A program made the position numbers and the translations under genes. Positions 12,032-21,765 of a DNA stretch of 64,000 nucleotides are shown here, piece by piece. Source of the DNA: Euphorbia lathyris. Taxonomy: Eukaryota > Streptophyta > Magnoliopsida > Malpighiales > Euphorbiaceae. The notes beneath the pieces are model-generated. The model did no database searches and had not been told where the DNA came from. It saw only the letters and a program-made list of their open reading frames with translations. Every line of letters starts with the position of its first letter. Within the stretch, counting starts at the first letter, position 1. The DNA lies in assembly GCF_963576675.1 (NCBI RefSeq), contig NC_088910.1, positions 108,590,807-108,654,806 of the forward strand. The letters run 5' to 3'.

Positions 12032-12150
12032 TTTTTTTTTTTTTGGTAGAAAAGGAAAAGAAAAACGAATAACAACAAACTACCCAGGAATTAACCTAGG
12101 GAAGCTAACCCCAATCCTATCTTCTAAGAGAAGATGAGAGATGAAACTAG
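12032..12150 (-). mobile_element. 5'-truncated LINE (or SINE) tail with a 15-bp target duplication
   Basis: The direct repeat AATCAGCCCTCTTTT flanks this insert (12017-12031 and 12151-12165). Just inside the left copy is a T-tract, which is the poly(A) tail read on the minus strand. The end before the tail, TTTTCTTTTCCTTTTCTACC, resembles the tail-proximal end of the LINE at 33.3 kb. The features fit target-primed reverse transcription. Too little remains to separate a LINE from a SINE with certainty. Confidence 0.7.
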
Positions 12151-12258
12151 AATCAGCCCTCTTTTATTAATACTACTCTTTTTCTTTTTTTTTTTTGGAG
12201 ATTGGATTCTTCCATGCTTGCATTAACTAAGAGAATCACCAACCTATAAAAGAATCAA

Positions 12259-12735
12259 GGCAAAAAGCATATTTAAGCCGCTGAACTTTATCTGTTTTAA
12301 GGATCAAGCCCTTGATCAATTATTTTTCCACATTGAACCCCTGAACATTGATTTTGTTATGGTTTAGGCCCTTATTTAACTTTTTTTCGAGTTTAGGAGA
12401 TGAGAAGATCGATTTGACAATTCTAATGTTGAAAATTACAAAATGGGAGAGAAGAAAATCGAGTTTGGAAGAATATACTGAAAATTAGTTTCTATAATTT
12501 CGTTTTAATTTTTAATTTTTATCTCTCCTAGTCAAAGAAATCTTTTTTTTATTTGTCCATGTCAACAAGCCGAATCGCCCTAACGATGTATGCAGTTCAA
12601 ACTCGGCAGAAAAGTTAAATAAGGGCCTAAACCATAACAAAATCAATGTTCAGGGGCTCAATGTGGAAAAATAATTGATCAGGGGCTTGATCCTTAAAAC
12701 AGATAAAGTTCAGGGGCTTAAATATACTTTTTGCC
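12259..12735. mobile_element. Short MULE-type MITE, 477 bp, 9-bp target duplication
   Basis: Inverted repeats of about 125 bp begin GGCAAAAAGCATATTTAAGC and GGCAAAAAGTATATTTAAGC. A perfect AAGAATCAA lies on both sides (12250-12258 and 12736-12744). There is no coding sequence. The repeats are nearly identical, so the insertion is not very old. Confidence 0.88.
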
Positions 12736-12772
12736 AAGAATCAATAATAATAATAATAACAGCATATCCAGT

Positions 12773-12837
12773 GGTTCGTGCAAACGAGTCAGTATAGTTT
12801 GTAAACTGATCAAGTTTGGTTCGGACAAAATTTAAAT
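12773..12837 (+). mobile_element. Probable left end of a hAT remnant
   Basis: GTGCAAACGAGTCAG followed by GTTTGGTTCGGAC resembles plant hAT termini of the GTGCAAACGAGCCGA type. Its inverted partner, CTCGTTTGCACCCTTA, lies at about 21747-21762. The two are separated by the 8.4 kb MULE, whose target duplication they flank. I do not see a matching 8-bp hAT target duplication, so the call is tentative. Confidence 0.45.
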
Positions 12838-13169
12838 GGGTAAATTATAAAAATGGGTGTAATGGGAGGCTCATTTATATTTTCAGACCCATTATCAATC
12901 AACTTACATATATAGACTGATTTAATTAGAAATACCTACAATACCCTTCATATATATAAGTTGCTTAATCAGAATTTCACCCCCTCTCTCTTATTTCGAA
13001 AAGTAGTCTCACAGCTCTCTCTCTCTCTTATTTTGTCCTTAAGATCCTTCATTGGAACACATCAATCCAAGCCCAAGCCTTGTCATGTAAGTATGATGTT
13101 AGTTTCATATGTTTAAATCGCTTTTAACTTGTTGATGTTGTTTTTGAGGTTAGAAATTTGTAAATCTGA

Positions 13170-13450
13170 ACTTGATTCGCGGAAGATCGCGTGCTTCGCA
13201 GATTATGATTTCGATTCGCGAAATCTTAATATGCGAAGTCGATTGAATGTTGTGTATGAGTTTGTGATTCGTATACTTCGCGGAATTCGCATATGGAATA
13301 TACGCGAAGTATGCGAAGATATGGTGTTCCATTATTGGATTCGCACACTTCGCATATTTTACGTATTTGCGAAGTATGCGAATGTATTTGCGATATATGC
13401 GAATTCGCATATTCGAATAACTGCGAATTATGCGAATTATGCGAAGTGTA
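13170..13450. repeat. GCGAA/TTCGC cluster upstream of the transposase
   Basis: About twenty GCGAA or TTCGC motifs occur in 280 bp, many as ATGCGAA, TTCGCAT, TTCGCGAA or the near-palindrome ATGCGAATTCGCAT. The cluster sits just before the likely transposase start at 13516, so it is promoter or 5' UTR sequence. A frame happens to be open through it, but the repeat-encoded peptide is not conserved-looking and I do not count it as protein. A regulatory or transposase-binding role is inferred. Confidence 0.7.
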
Positions 13451-13515
13451 TGTTATTTCATGTTGTTATTTCATTCTGTTATTTCATTCTTTTTTTGTTT
13501 ATTATTGATAGAAGC

Positions 13516-16144
13516 ATGTCAGCCCAGTTTGTATTGTGTGTGATCATGTGGAATGGCCGGTGGAAAACAGTTGGTAAGAATATGACATACGAGGGGGGTG
13601 AGAAGAAATTGCTGAAGATGTCTCCGGGAATGAGCTTGGAAAGGCTGCAGGAGATAGTATACACTACTGCTCATGTTGATCTAATGTCATTTGATCTGCG
13701 TATGACTATGCAGTTAACTTATGGTCGAAAGCAACTACCTGGGGCAGTAGTTCCGATTGTTGATTCAAGTGATGTTGAGTGTTTTTTAGATTATTGTCGG
13801 ATGAAAACTGACGATGTTACCCAACTATATGCTAATTTTGAGTCACGAACAATCAACCCGCGAGTCATGAAGGTAGAGAATGTTATTCATTCAAGTTGTG
13901 ATCCCAATGCCACAGTTGTATTTGAAACAGCTCCTGAAGTAGACAACACAACTGTTGAACTCCCACCTCATAGGCCAGGAAAAGAACTAATCACTGAGTG
14001 CAATATTGCATCCCACACTCCTGGTTTAGATGATATTAGCTCGAATCTAGTTTATCGTCCGGAGGACCAGATGTACGATGATGACATTTGGGGTCATGAT
14101 GACACAGAGGAAACGGTAAATGATGGACAACCTACCCCTCTGAGACAATCGCATTGCGAAGCTGTTCCCCAAAGCAAGGTATTGGCAGAGAATGTAGAAA
14201 CAATAAGGAAGAGGAGTGATCCATTTCGATGGCTACCTGAGATCCATGATGCACCTAAGTTTACTATTGAAGATAGTTCATCGAAAGGGGTCGTCGGTTT
14301 AAAGGTACACGACATGTTCTCCAACAAACGAGAATTGCAAGATGCACTAGGTAAATACGCAGTGAATAACAGGTTCGAATGGAAAGTGTACAAGTCTAAC
14401 AAGTCCATGTTGGAGGTTAGATGTAGACATTCGGATGTATGTAAATGGCGTGCTAGAGGAATTGCAATATCCAATTCAAGTTTGTTTAGGCTCCGAAGAA
14501 TGGATACAATGGACAGCCACACATGTTCTAGAGATCAAATGTTACCACATCACAGACAAGCGGGGAAACGAGTGGCTGGCATACTACTTTCGGATAAGTT
14601 TGATATCCAGGGGTAGAGTGTTTAGACCAAAGGACATTGTGAAAGATTTTGAGACCCACTATAAAATAAACTTGTCGTATATGCAGGCTTGGAGAGCAAG
14701 GAATTGGGCGATAGAAGAAGTGATGGGTTCACCGGAAGAGTCATACATGTTGTTGCCGGACTACTGTGAGACGTTGAAAGCATGCAACCCAGGTACGGTA
14801 ACACATATTCAAACTGACGATGTTGATCATTTTCAGTACTTCTTTATGGCGTTTGGTCCTTCACTTAGAGCTTTTAAAGAACACATTTGCCTTGTCATTT
14901 GCGTTGATGGAGCCTTCCTAAAAGGTAAGTATCCAGGACAATTGTACATTGCAGTTGGGAAAGATGGTAATAACCAGATTTATCCTATCGCTTTTGGGGT
15001 TGGACCAAACGAGAGCAACGAGGCTTGGAGTTGGTTCATGACCAAGCTCAAAGAATGTATTAGGGACAGAGAATTTTGCCGTCATCTCTGATAGGCACAA
15101 AGGAATTGACTATGCTGTGAATTTGGTGTTTCCAAATGCAATACATGGATGTTGTTGTCGCCATTTGAAAATGAACCTGTAGGCCAAATTCAGGTTAGTT
15201 AGAAAGATAGACGATGTGTACTGGGGAGCTGCTAAAGCTTACAGGGTTTCAGATTTTATCGAAGCATTCGCTCGACTACGTGAGCTACATGGCCCAGCAG
15301 CAGTATATCTAGAGCAAGCTGGTATCCAGAGATGGTCGCGTGCATATTTTCATACCCGTCGTTATAACATAATGACAACAAACATTGCTGAATCATGGAA
15401 CGCGGTAATGGTTGAAGGAAGACGTTTGCCCATCACAATGTTGATAGAGTACATTAGAAGTACTGTCCAATGATGGTTCTACGAAAGACAAACAACGGCT
15501 GGTAAATATTTTATACGTTGTCATTTTTGGTAATTTAGATGATACATAAATACATTACCTTCATGTTTCCATTTCCAGGAGCACGAGAACATTATCTGTC
15601 ATTGTACGGTGAACGGAAGATGAAGAAACATGTTACGAAAGCTATACCATGTACATTCAATAGAATAAACCAACACACATTTGAGATTGGGGACCGAGGG
15701 AAAGGGGGTATTGTTGACTTAAATGCAGGTACTTGCATGTGTAGGCAATGGCAACTTTCTCAATTTCCTTGTAAACATGTATGTAAAGTTGCATGTGAGA
15801 ATCAACTAAGTAACGCATACCGATGGGTTGATAAATACTACACCAACAACGCAGTTAGATTAGCTTACGCAGAGTGTATCTACCCACTCGGACCCCAGAT
15901 AGAGTGGACAAACAGTGACCCTCCAAGGAATGTGCTTCCCCCTGTAAGAGGTTCTGCCCCGGTTGGACGACCAAGAAGTTAGAACAGAAGACCGTCACAA
16001 GGTGAAAACCCATTGCCAATGGTATGTAGTCGATGTGGGAATAACAGGCATAATAGGTTGAATTGTCACCGACCGTTGCCAAATACAATTCAAACTCCAA
16101 GTACAATAGCCAGTTCACGAAGTTCTAAGACTTCGAACAATTGA
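13516..16144 (+). pseudogene. Mutator-like transposase (mudrA type), broken
   Basis: The chosen start is ATG 13516 (MSAQFVLCVIMWNGRW); the upstream open frame is motif-repeat sequence. Domain order fits a MULE transposase. A MuDR-type N-terminal zinc-binding segment covers about 14310-14530 (CRHSDVCKWRARG, later HTC). The DDE core covers about 14840-15440, with VDGAFLKGKY and ISDRHKG giving the first two acidic residues. A SWIM finger (CMCRQWQ, PCKH) lies near 15735-15780, and a CCHC knuckle (CSRCGNNRHNRLNC) near 16024-16065. A GT-AG intron spans about 15502-15578. Lesions are an extra G in the G-run near 14612, a frameshift near 15075, and in-frame stops near 15180, 15472 and 15980. Several stops look like C-to-T changes. 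The product cannot be functional. Confidence 0.9.
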
Positions 16145-16302
16145 TGCGGCTTGAGCAAAATTTATCCTTAAGTTTTTGTAAGAGCAAAATTTATCCTTAT
16201 GTTTTTGTAAGAACATGTATCCTTATGTCTTGTGAGATTAATTATTCTAATGAATTTGTACGATGAAGCTTTATTATGTTTTGTAAGATTATGTTTACTA
16301 AT

Positions 16303-16484
16303 TCAGTAGATAGCACATGGGATAGTGGGGTCTGTAATGATTCAGTAGATAGCACATGGATTGTGGGGTCTGTAATGATTCAGTATATAGCACATGGGAT
16401 AGTGGGTTCTGTATAATGATTCAGTAGATAGCACATGGGATAGTGGGGTCTGTAATGATTCAGTAGATAGCACATGGGATAGTT
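16303..16484 (+). repeat. 39-bp minisatellite, about 4.7 copies
   Basis: The unit begins TCAGTAGATAGCACATGGGA and continues TAGTGGGGTCTGTAATGAT. Copy starts are at 16303, 16342, 16380, 16421 and 16460, giving lengths of 39, 38, 41 and 39 bp. It lies between the end of the transposase and the small ORF, so it may be in the 5' UTR or promoter of the latter. Confidence 0.85.
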
Positions 16485-16544
16485 CGTTTTATGCTTTCTA
16501 TAAGACCCACACATCTCAGTCTCCATTATCACCCACTTGTGAAA

Positions 16545-16964
16545 ATGGATCCATCCAACTTCCCCATGGAATATAGCATCATCACAACGCGCAACCAGTC
16601 TGAGTGTACTCAAAAGATGATTGAATATCAATATGATGTTGTTCGCTCTTACGGACAAACATTTATTCAACCGGAAATGTTTCATCCCGATTTCCCGTTT
16701 ATGTCTTGTTTCAAACTTCCAATAAGGGGAGAGTTCCCCAGGAGCTCAATGCACATGTGTTGGTTCTTATGCTACATGCATTACATACCAATGGAATTTT
16801 CTTTATCTGAATGGTGTGACAGTCTATGTGGAGGTACTATTCCTGCAAACGTACAAACATTTATGAAATGGTTTATGCCACTTGATGCATGGAATGCGTA
16901 TTTTTCTCGATTGTTTTTTGAAAACACGAGGGTTTTTAGAGCAAACTATACGCAGAGGAATTAA
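16545..16964 (+). CDS. Unidentified 139-residue MULE accessory ORF
   Basis: I do not recognise this protein. The frame opens at 16491, but the first ATG there sits against the minisatellite, so I prefer ATG 16545 (MDPSNFPMEYSIITTR). The frame is uninterrupted to a stop at 16962-16964, while both flanking genes of the element carry several lesions. The peptide is rich in Cys, Met and aromatic residues (for example HMCWFLCYMHYIP and EWCDSLCGG) and has no clear signal peptide or membrane helix. It lies downstream of the transposase on the same strand and converges with the protease gene. It may be a MULE accessory protein, a C-terminal relic of something larger, or chance. No function is assigned. 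Confidence 0.5.
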   Translation: MDPSNFPMEYSIITTRNQSECTQKMIEYQYDVVRSYGQTFIQPEMFHPDFPFMSCFKLPIRGEFPRSSMHMCWFLCYMHYIPMEFSLSEWCDSLCGGTIPANVQTFMKWFMPLDAWNAYFSRLFFENTRVFRANYTQRN

Positions 16965-17054
16965 TGTAGTTTATGTGTTGTTGTACTAGTCAAATAATGT
17001 GTGTTTTTAGATTGTTTGGTTGTATCGAAATAATGTGTGTTTTAGTTTGTGTAA

Positions 17055-17290
17055 AACAACTTCGCGAATAGATGGACAACTTCGCGAATTCAGTGATATG
17101 CGAATTCGCGAATATATGTGTTTGCGGATCAGGAGGTATGTTCGCGAAGTTGAAGTTCGCGAATATACCAATTTGCGGATCAGGAGATATGCTCGTGAAG
17201 CTGATGTGCTTCGCATATGCATGGTTACCTTTGCGAATATTAATACTGCGAACTAATGGCTACGCGAATAAATGTTCAACTTCGCAAATA
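17055..17290. repeat. GCGAA/TTCGC cluster between the two convergent gene blocks
   Basis: About twelve motifs occur in both orientations, including ACTTCGCGAATTC and TATGCGAATTCGCGAATAT. It lies downstream of the small ORF and downstream of the minus-strand protease gene, so it is not only a promoter feature. Confidence 0.7.
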
Positions 17291-17362
17291 TCTGTAAACA
17301 CAAAAATGGGCACAATTTATAACAAAATATATAACACGTACAAAAAACACCAATAGTACAAC

Positions 17363-20300
17363 TCAAAATTTATATAGTTTGCCATGGAAAATTTCAAGGA
17401 CAACACGTAATCTAAGGAAATCTCCATCATCTGGGTCTAATTCATGCACCTTCCGACCAGCTGTTAAAAGTTGAGAAAAAATGCACACCAGCATCCCACA
17501 ATCGTTCGATGTTGTTCTCTGTTGTGGAGTGTCCGGTAGCCTAGTACACCCTATCCGGTTGTCCTGATTTTGACCATTCCACCCTATGGTTTTGCTAATA
17601 GCATATGCAAGTACGGTCATGGGCCTCTGGAGTACTTGACCAAGCTTCTCCTCACTGTCATTAGAAAGACAACTATCATATATGTACATGTGCATATTCG
17701 TTGTATTTAGCACTCCTAATATCCAGTGGTTTCCTTTTATGTTGAATGGCATGAATATTCGCTTCAAACCCTTCCATGGTCTCATAAACATGTCATCTCT
17801 ACCATTGATCGTATTACACATGTGGCCCATATCCAGATTGTGTGACAACTGTATATATCCGGTGAATTGGCTATCACTTGTAGTCCAGTCCGCATCTAAA
17901 CCATTCTCAAATGACTGGCGCCGCAACAGATACAGGAATGCATCGATGTGCTAATTAAAAAAGAAATATAGACATAAGTCAAACACATGCTTCACAAACA
18001 TATGCATCACAAACAAACAAACCATAATATTTAAAAGCAATACCTCCCCGTCCCAATATTTTCCCGGTGTCTTAGCTTGTATGAACCACTGGATTTCCGG
18101 CTGTAGTGGTTATGTCCCTTTAACGAGCCTTGACGACTTTTTGTTGCAAAAATTCCTCCATACCTCATACGTAGACACATCATCCTTATCAATCCGGACT
18201 GACCATGATGTAGGTACAGGAGGTGCTCTAGGAAAGGCGGGACTCTGTGATACGACAATATCCATGCACTGATCTACCTTCTTAGTTCCCTTCTTGGCTA
18301 CCTTTTTAGTTCCCTTCATAGCCACCTGCTTACACCTTTTTCTTTTCTTTTCCTCGGTGTATGGTGTTGTCACATGATGTGATCGCTTCCTTTATCGCAC
18401 CGCCCTTAACGGCTGAGGCTTATGCACATCATCTATCACGGCTTGTGTGTTCTCGCTTAAAGTGATAATTGCTTCCTGTCAAAACATAACGATCGAACAC
18501 ACTGTAAGGAACATATTTAAAAAAAATATATAAAACTACATGTATATAAACTATCATATACCTTTTCAGGGAGCATCTCTTGTGGTTCCGTGTCATCACC
18601 GATTTCAATCACCTCCCCACACTGCTCCTCCTTCCTCTCACCCTCTTCTTTCTTATCCTCTCCACACTGCTCTTCCTTCCTCTCACCCTCTTCCTTCTTA
18701 TCCTCTCCACACTGCTCTTCCTTCCTCTCACCCTCTTCCTTCTTATCTACTCCACTCTGATCTTCTTTTTTATCCTGGTCTTCATTCTTCTTTTCTTCTT
18801 CACTATATTCCGCACCATGCTCTTCTACAACGTTCACCTCCCCCACATACCCACCTATTTCCCCCACAAAGTCGAAATTCATATACATATCACATCCAAG
18901 ACGCTCTCCCATCCGATCTACCTTACTCACAGCCCGTAGCTCCGCCATCAACTCCTCCTTCAACTCCACCTTCAACTCTGCCCTCAACTCCTCCTTCAAC
19001 TCCACCCTCTCCCGCCTATTAGACTCACTGAACTCCGATCTCATCTTCCGCACCAATTCATCTGCCAATGAATCTTTAAGTTCCACCTTCAACATTTCAA
19101 ATCTCTTCCGCATCCTTGCCTTCCTTTCTTCTTCCTCATTTGCCTGTACATTCACTTCATTCTTCTTCTTACACCTCTTCTCGTTTCTAATTCTGTCCTC
19201 CTCATCTATATAAACATACACTTCCTCCTCATTTTCCACATCCTCTTTGCCCTGATTACCTACAACATTCTCTTCCTCACTCTCTACCTCATGCTCTTCC
19301 TCATTATGTACCTCATTCTCTTCCTCATTGTTCTCCTCTTCTTGACTTAGCTCAGACCCCTTATAAGGTTCAAATAACACATCAAGGTCAAGGTGTATGG
19401 CTTTCCCATCAAAATAATCCTTCATTGGCGCATACCAATCGCACTTTGCCTCGTCTTCTTGGATAACAAGTTCATATGCTTGTACATCAGCTGACTGAAA
19501 ACATGAAAAATCAAACCCAACTCCATAAGCACATGTTACTTACATCCAAAGCACACATTAATTATGTACACAAGACATATGTACTTACCTTAAATATTTC
19601 TTCAGCTTCTAAGAAAGTTATATTCTTTGCACTTATCCACCGACATATACGAGGGTACACGGTCTTTGGTCTCCTCAAATAGTATTTAGGGGGTGCACGC
19701 AATATCTCCAGTATCCAAGCCTACAAAGTATTAAATAAAAATCATTACAGTTGAAATCTAACATGAAGTAAATCACATGAATATAGGAAACATACATGAA
19801 ACGCTTGTGCTAATCCATGAAGCTGATATGGGATGGCCTTCTTCTGTCCTTCTTCCTCATTGTACGCGTCAAATGCCTTCTTCCTTCCTGGGATACCCCA
19901 TTCCATCATCTTGCACAGCTCATCCCAAGCAGGCACACCCCATGGAAACGAGTTAAATACAGTGGGGAAATCAGTTAGGTTGATGATATTATCATCAACC
20001 TTTTTCAATGGATCAGTTGTGAGTAGGAACCTATGTATAACGAACAACATAGCCATTGTCACCGCATCATCGTTATTTTTTTTTCCAATTAGTCTCTAAG
20101 AATGTATCGAATATATTTTTGTGATTTATGCTCTCTCTACCTCTAAAGTAGAGATTCCTCAATCTGTTTTCCCTTTTATAATTGCTCATCCGTTTAAAAA
20201 TTGGTAACGGATCACCTAGTCTCAATCCGGTTATAAGTGCGAATTCACGCTGACCGAATTTCACTTCAACACCATTGATTTTGAACCACATTTCTCCGGA

Positions 20301-20603
20301 TTTACCCTCTTTCGGATTGATCTCCATTGTAAGAACCCCATGGCATAGAGGAGAGGACAACGAATACACTTCGAAGTCCACTAAATGCCCAAAATATGTT
20401 TTCCTGAACATGGCCAACTGCACTGTGGATAATCTTTCTTTCACTTTCTTCATCACCTCAGCATCAGAACGAACTGTGATAGTAGCTCTCGTATCATAGG
20501 CGTACGGGTACCTAAAGGTGTCTTTGATACTCTTCTTAAGTGTCTTTGATGTCCTCTTCCGCTTTTTGGAATTAGACTTAGAATGATCACCCTTCCAAAT
20601 CAT
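17363..20603 (-). pseudogene. DUF1985/Ulp1-like (C48) cysteine protease gene of the MULE, broken
   Basis: Five exons fit GT-AG splicing on the minus strand: 20603-19796, 19720-19589, 19494-18562, 18475-18044 and 17950-17363. Exon 1 holds a DUF1985-like domain (FRKTYFGHLVDFEVYSL, later ALITGLRLG). Exon 3 is acidic and coiled-coil-like and contains three 15-residue repeats of GEDKKEEGERKEEQC type. The last exon is a Ulp1-type peptidase with His in GNHWILGVLN, Asp in YIYDSCLS, and Gln and Cys in QQRTTSNDCGMLVC, so the catalytic set is present. Lesions are a frameshift in an A-run near 20080, an in-frame stop at 18392-18394 and another at 18110-18112. The start at about 20603 (MIWKGDHSK) is chosen because upstream codons are motif-repeat DNA. 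The family removes SUMO or related tags; why MULEs carry it is not established. Confidence 0.85.
18615..18760 (-). repeat. 45-bp coding tandem repeat, three copies
   Basis: On the plus strand the unit reads CCACACTGCTC(C/T)TCCTTCC and continues TCTCACCCTCTTC. It encodes the GEDKKEEGERKEEQC repeats in exon 3 of the protease gene. Copies are nearly identical, indicating recent expansion in the acidic linker. Confidence 0.8.
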
Positions 20604-20629
20604 AAAGTAGATCAAATTATTCAAGTAAA

Positions 20630-20790
20630 TACTCACTTCGCGAATATGAAATTCGCGAACTGACAAGAGCATTCGCGAATTCGCATATGCGGAACAATAG
20701 CATATGCATCGACTGCTTCGTGGACATGAGTTTACTTCGCAAATCGCGATGTTCGCGAAGTAAACTCATATTCGCGAACTGGTCGATTCT
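20630..20790. repeat. GCGAA/TTCGC cluster upstream of the protease gene
   Basis: About a dozen motifs lie just upstream of the likely minus-strand start at 20603, mirroring the cluster upstream of the transposase. Both genes of the element therefore begin next to such a cluster. Confidence 0.7.
20726..20769. repeat. Perfect 15-bp inverted repeat within the motif cluster
   Basis: ATGAGTTTACTTCGC (20726-20740) and its exact complement (20755-20769) are separated by 14 bp containing TCGCGA. It could form a hairpin or a dyad binding site in the protease promoter region. Confidence 0.75.
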
Positions 20791-21260
20791 GTAAAATTTC
20801 GTCGCCACAACTGATTTTAACTATTTCTAAGTATCATTCTAACAAAACGAAGCTATGAACCAACGAAAAAACACAATAAATTTGTAAACCCTACTTCTAA
20901 ATCGCATGAGAATTAAAATCACCGTAGTATAGGAATAGAAGAGTTAAAACCTAATCAAAAATCACAAAATAACATACCTTCTTGCCGGTTCTTGCCATTG
21001 GAATCGGTTGGACGTCGCTGGAAGAAGAAATGTAAAGATTGGAGGTGTTGAAGATGTTCGTCGTTCGAGTTTTTGGTGTTCGTCGTTCGAGTTTTCGCGA
21101 ATGGTTAGGGGTGAAATGCATAAGTTCTTATATATATATGAAGGGCATTTCGGAAAAGTATTCAGGGCATAGTCTATATATGTAAGTTGGATGATAATGG
21201 GTCTGAAAATGTAAATGGGCCTCACATTTGATCTAGTTTTGTAATTTTTCCAATTTAAAT

Positions 21261-21765
21261 TGATTGCGCTCGGTTCGAGTTTGAGATCGGTTCAAGCATT
21301 AATGACCTCAATGTCTGAGCTTTTTTAGGTTCGGTTAGAAAGTTTCTGACCAGACTCGAGAGTTTTTTTATTAATATTATATATATATATATATTATTGA
21401 CTTTTATTTTTTAATTTACATACATTTTAATTTTGTTATTTTTTTATTAGTTTTTGTAATTAATAACTTGTTTGGTCTAGTAAAAAAAAATTTGTTTGGT
21501 ATTCATTCACTATAAAGCTGATTTTAAATAATAAAATGGTAATCAGATACAATTAAGTTTATGCAAAACTGTTCAAGAAAAATTCAAAATGAGCTGCTCG
21601 ATGAGCTTCGAGCTCGAGCCGAACTATATCAAGCTAGAGCTGAGCTCCAAATTCCCAAGCTCGGTGAGCTTCGAGCTCGAGCCAAGCCCAGTCTCTACGC
21701 TGCTCGAGTCGAACCGAGTCTGTCCATGTTCGGTCTCGGTTCGGCTCGTTTGCACCCTTACTTTT
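21261..21765. mobile_element. Probable right end of the hAT remnant
   Basis: The segment is full of GGTTCGAG, GAGCTCGAGCC and CTCGGTTCGGCTC motifs and ends CTCGTTTGCACCCTTA, the complement of a plant hAT-like terminus. GAGCTTCGAGCTCGAGCC occurs twice (about 21604 and 21668). It directly follows the MULE target duplication. The left partner is at 12773-12837. Confidence 0.5.

Larger units (their letters stand above)
12838..21251. mobile_element. Coding MULE carrying transposase and Ulp1-like genes, 8.4 kb
   Basis: Terminal inverted repeats of about 130 bp share blocks such as TTTTCAGACCCATTATCA and AACTTACATATATAGACT. The flanks carry a perfect AATTTAAAT (12829-12837 and 21252-21260). Inside are a mudrA-type transposase (plus strand), a small unidentified ORF (plus strand) and a DUF1985/Ulp1-like protease gene (minus strand). 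Plant MULEs that carry a Ulp1-like protease are known as Kaonashi or KI-MULEs in Arabidopsis and CUMULE in melon. Both large genes are broken, so this copy is unlikely to be autonomous. Confidence 0.92.

Noticed and set aside
13129..13515. Extended N-terminus of the transposase frame (about 129 extra codons)
   Set aside because: The region is a cluster of GCGAA/TTCGC motifs that happens to be open in several frames on both strands; the transposase-like sequence starts at 13516.
18540..19022. Plus-strand Pro/Ser-rich ORFs opposite the acidic exon
   Set aside because: They are antisense shadows of the Glu/Lys-rich repeat in the protease gene and have no independent support.
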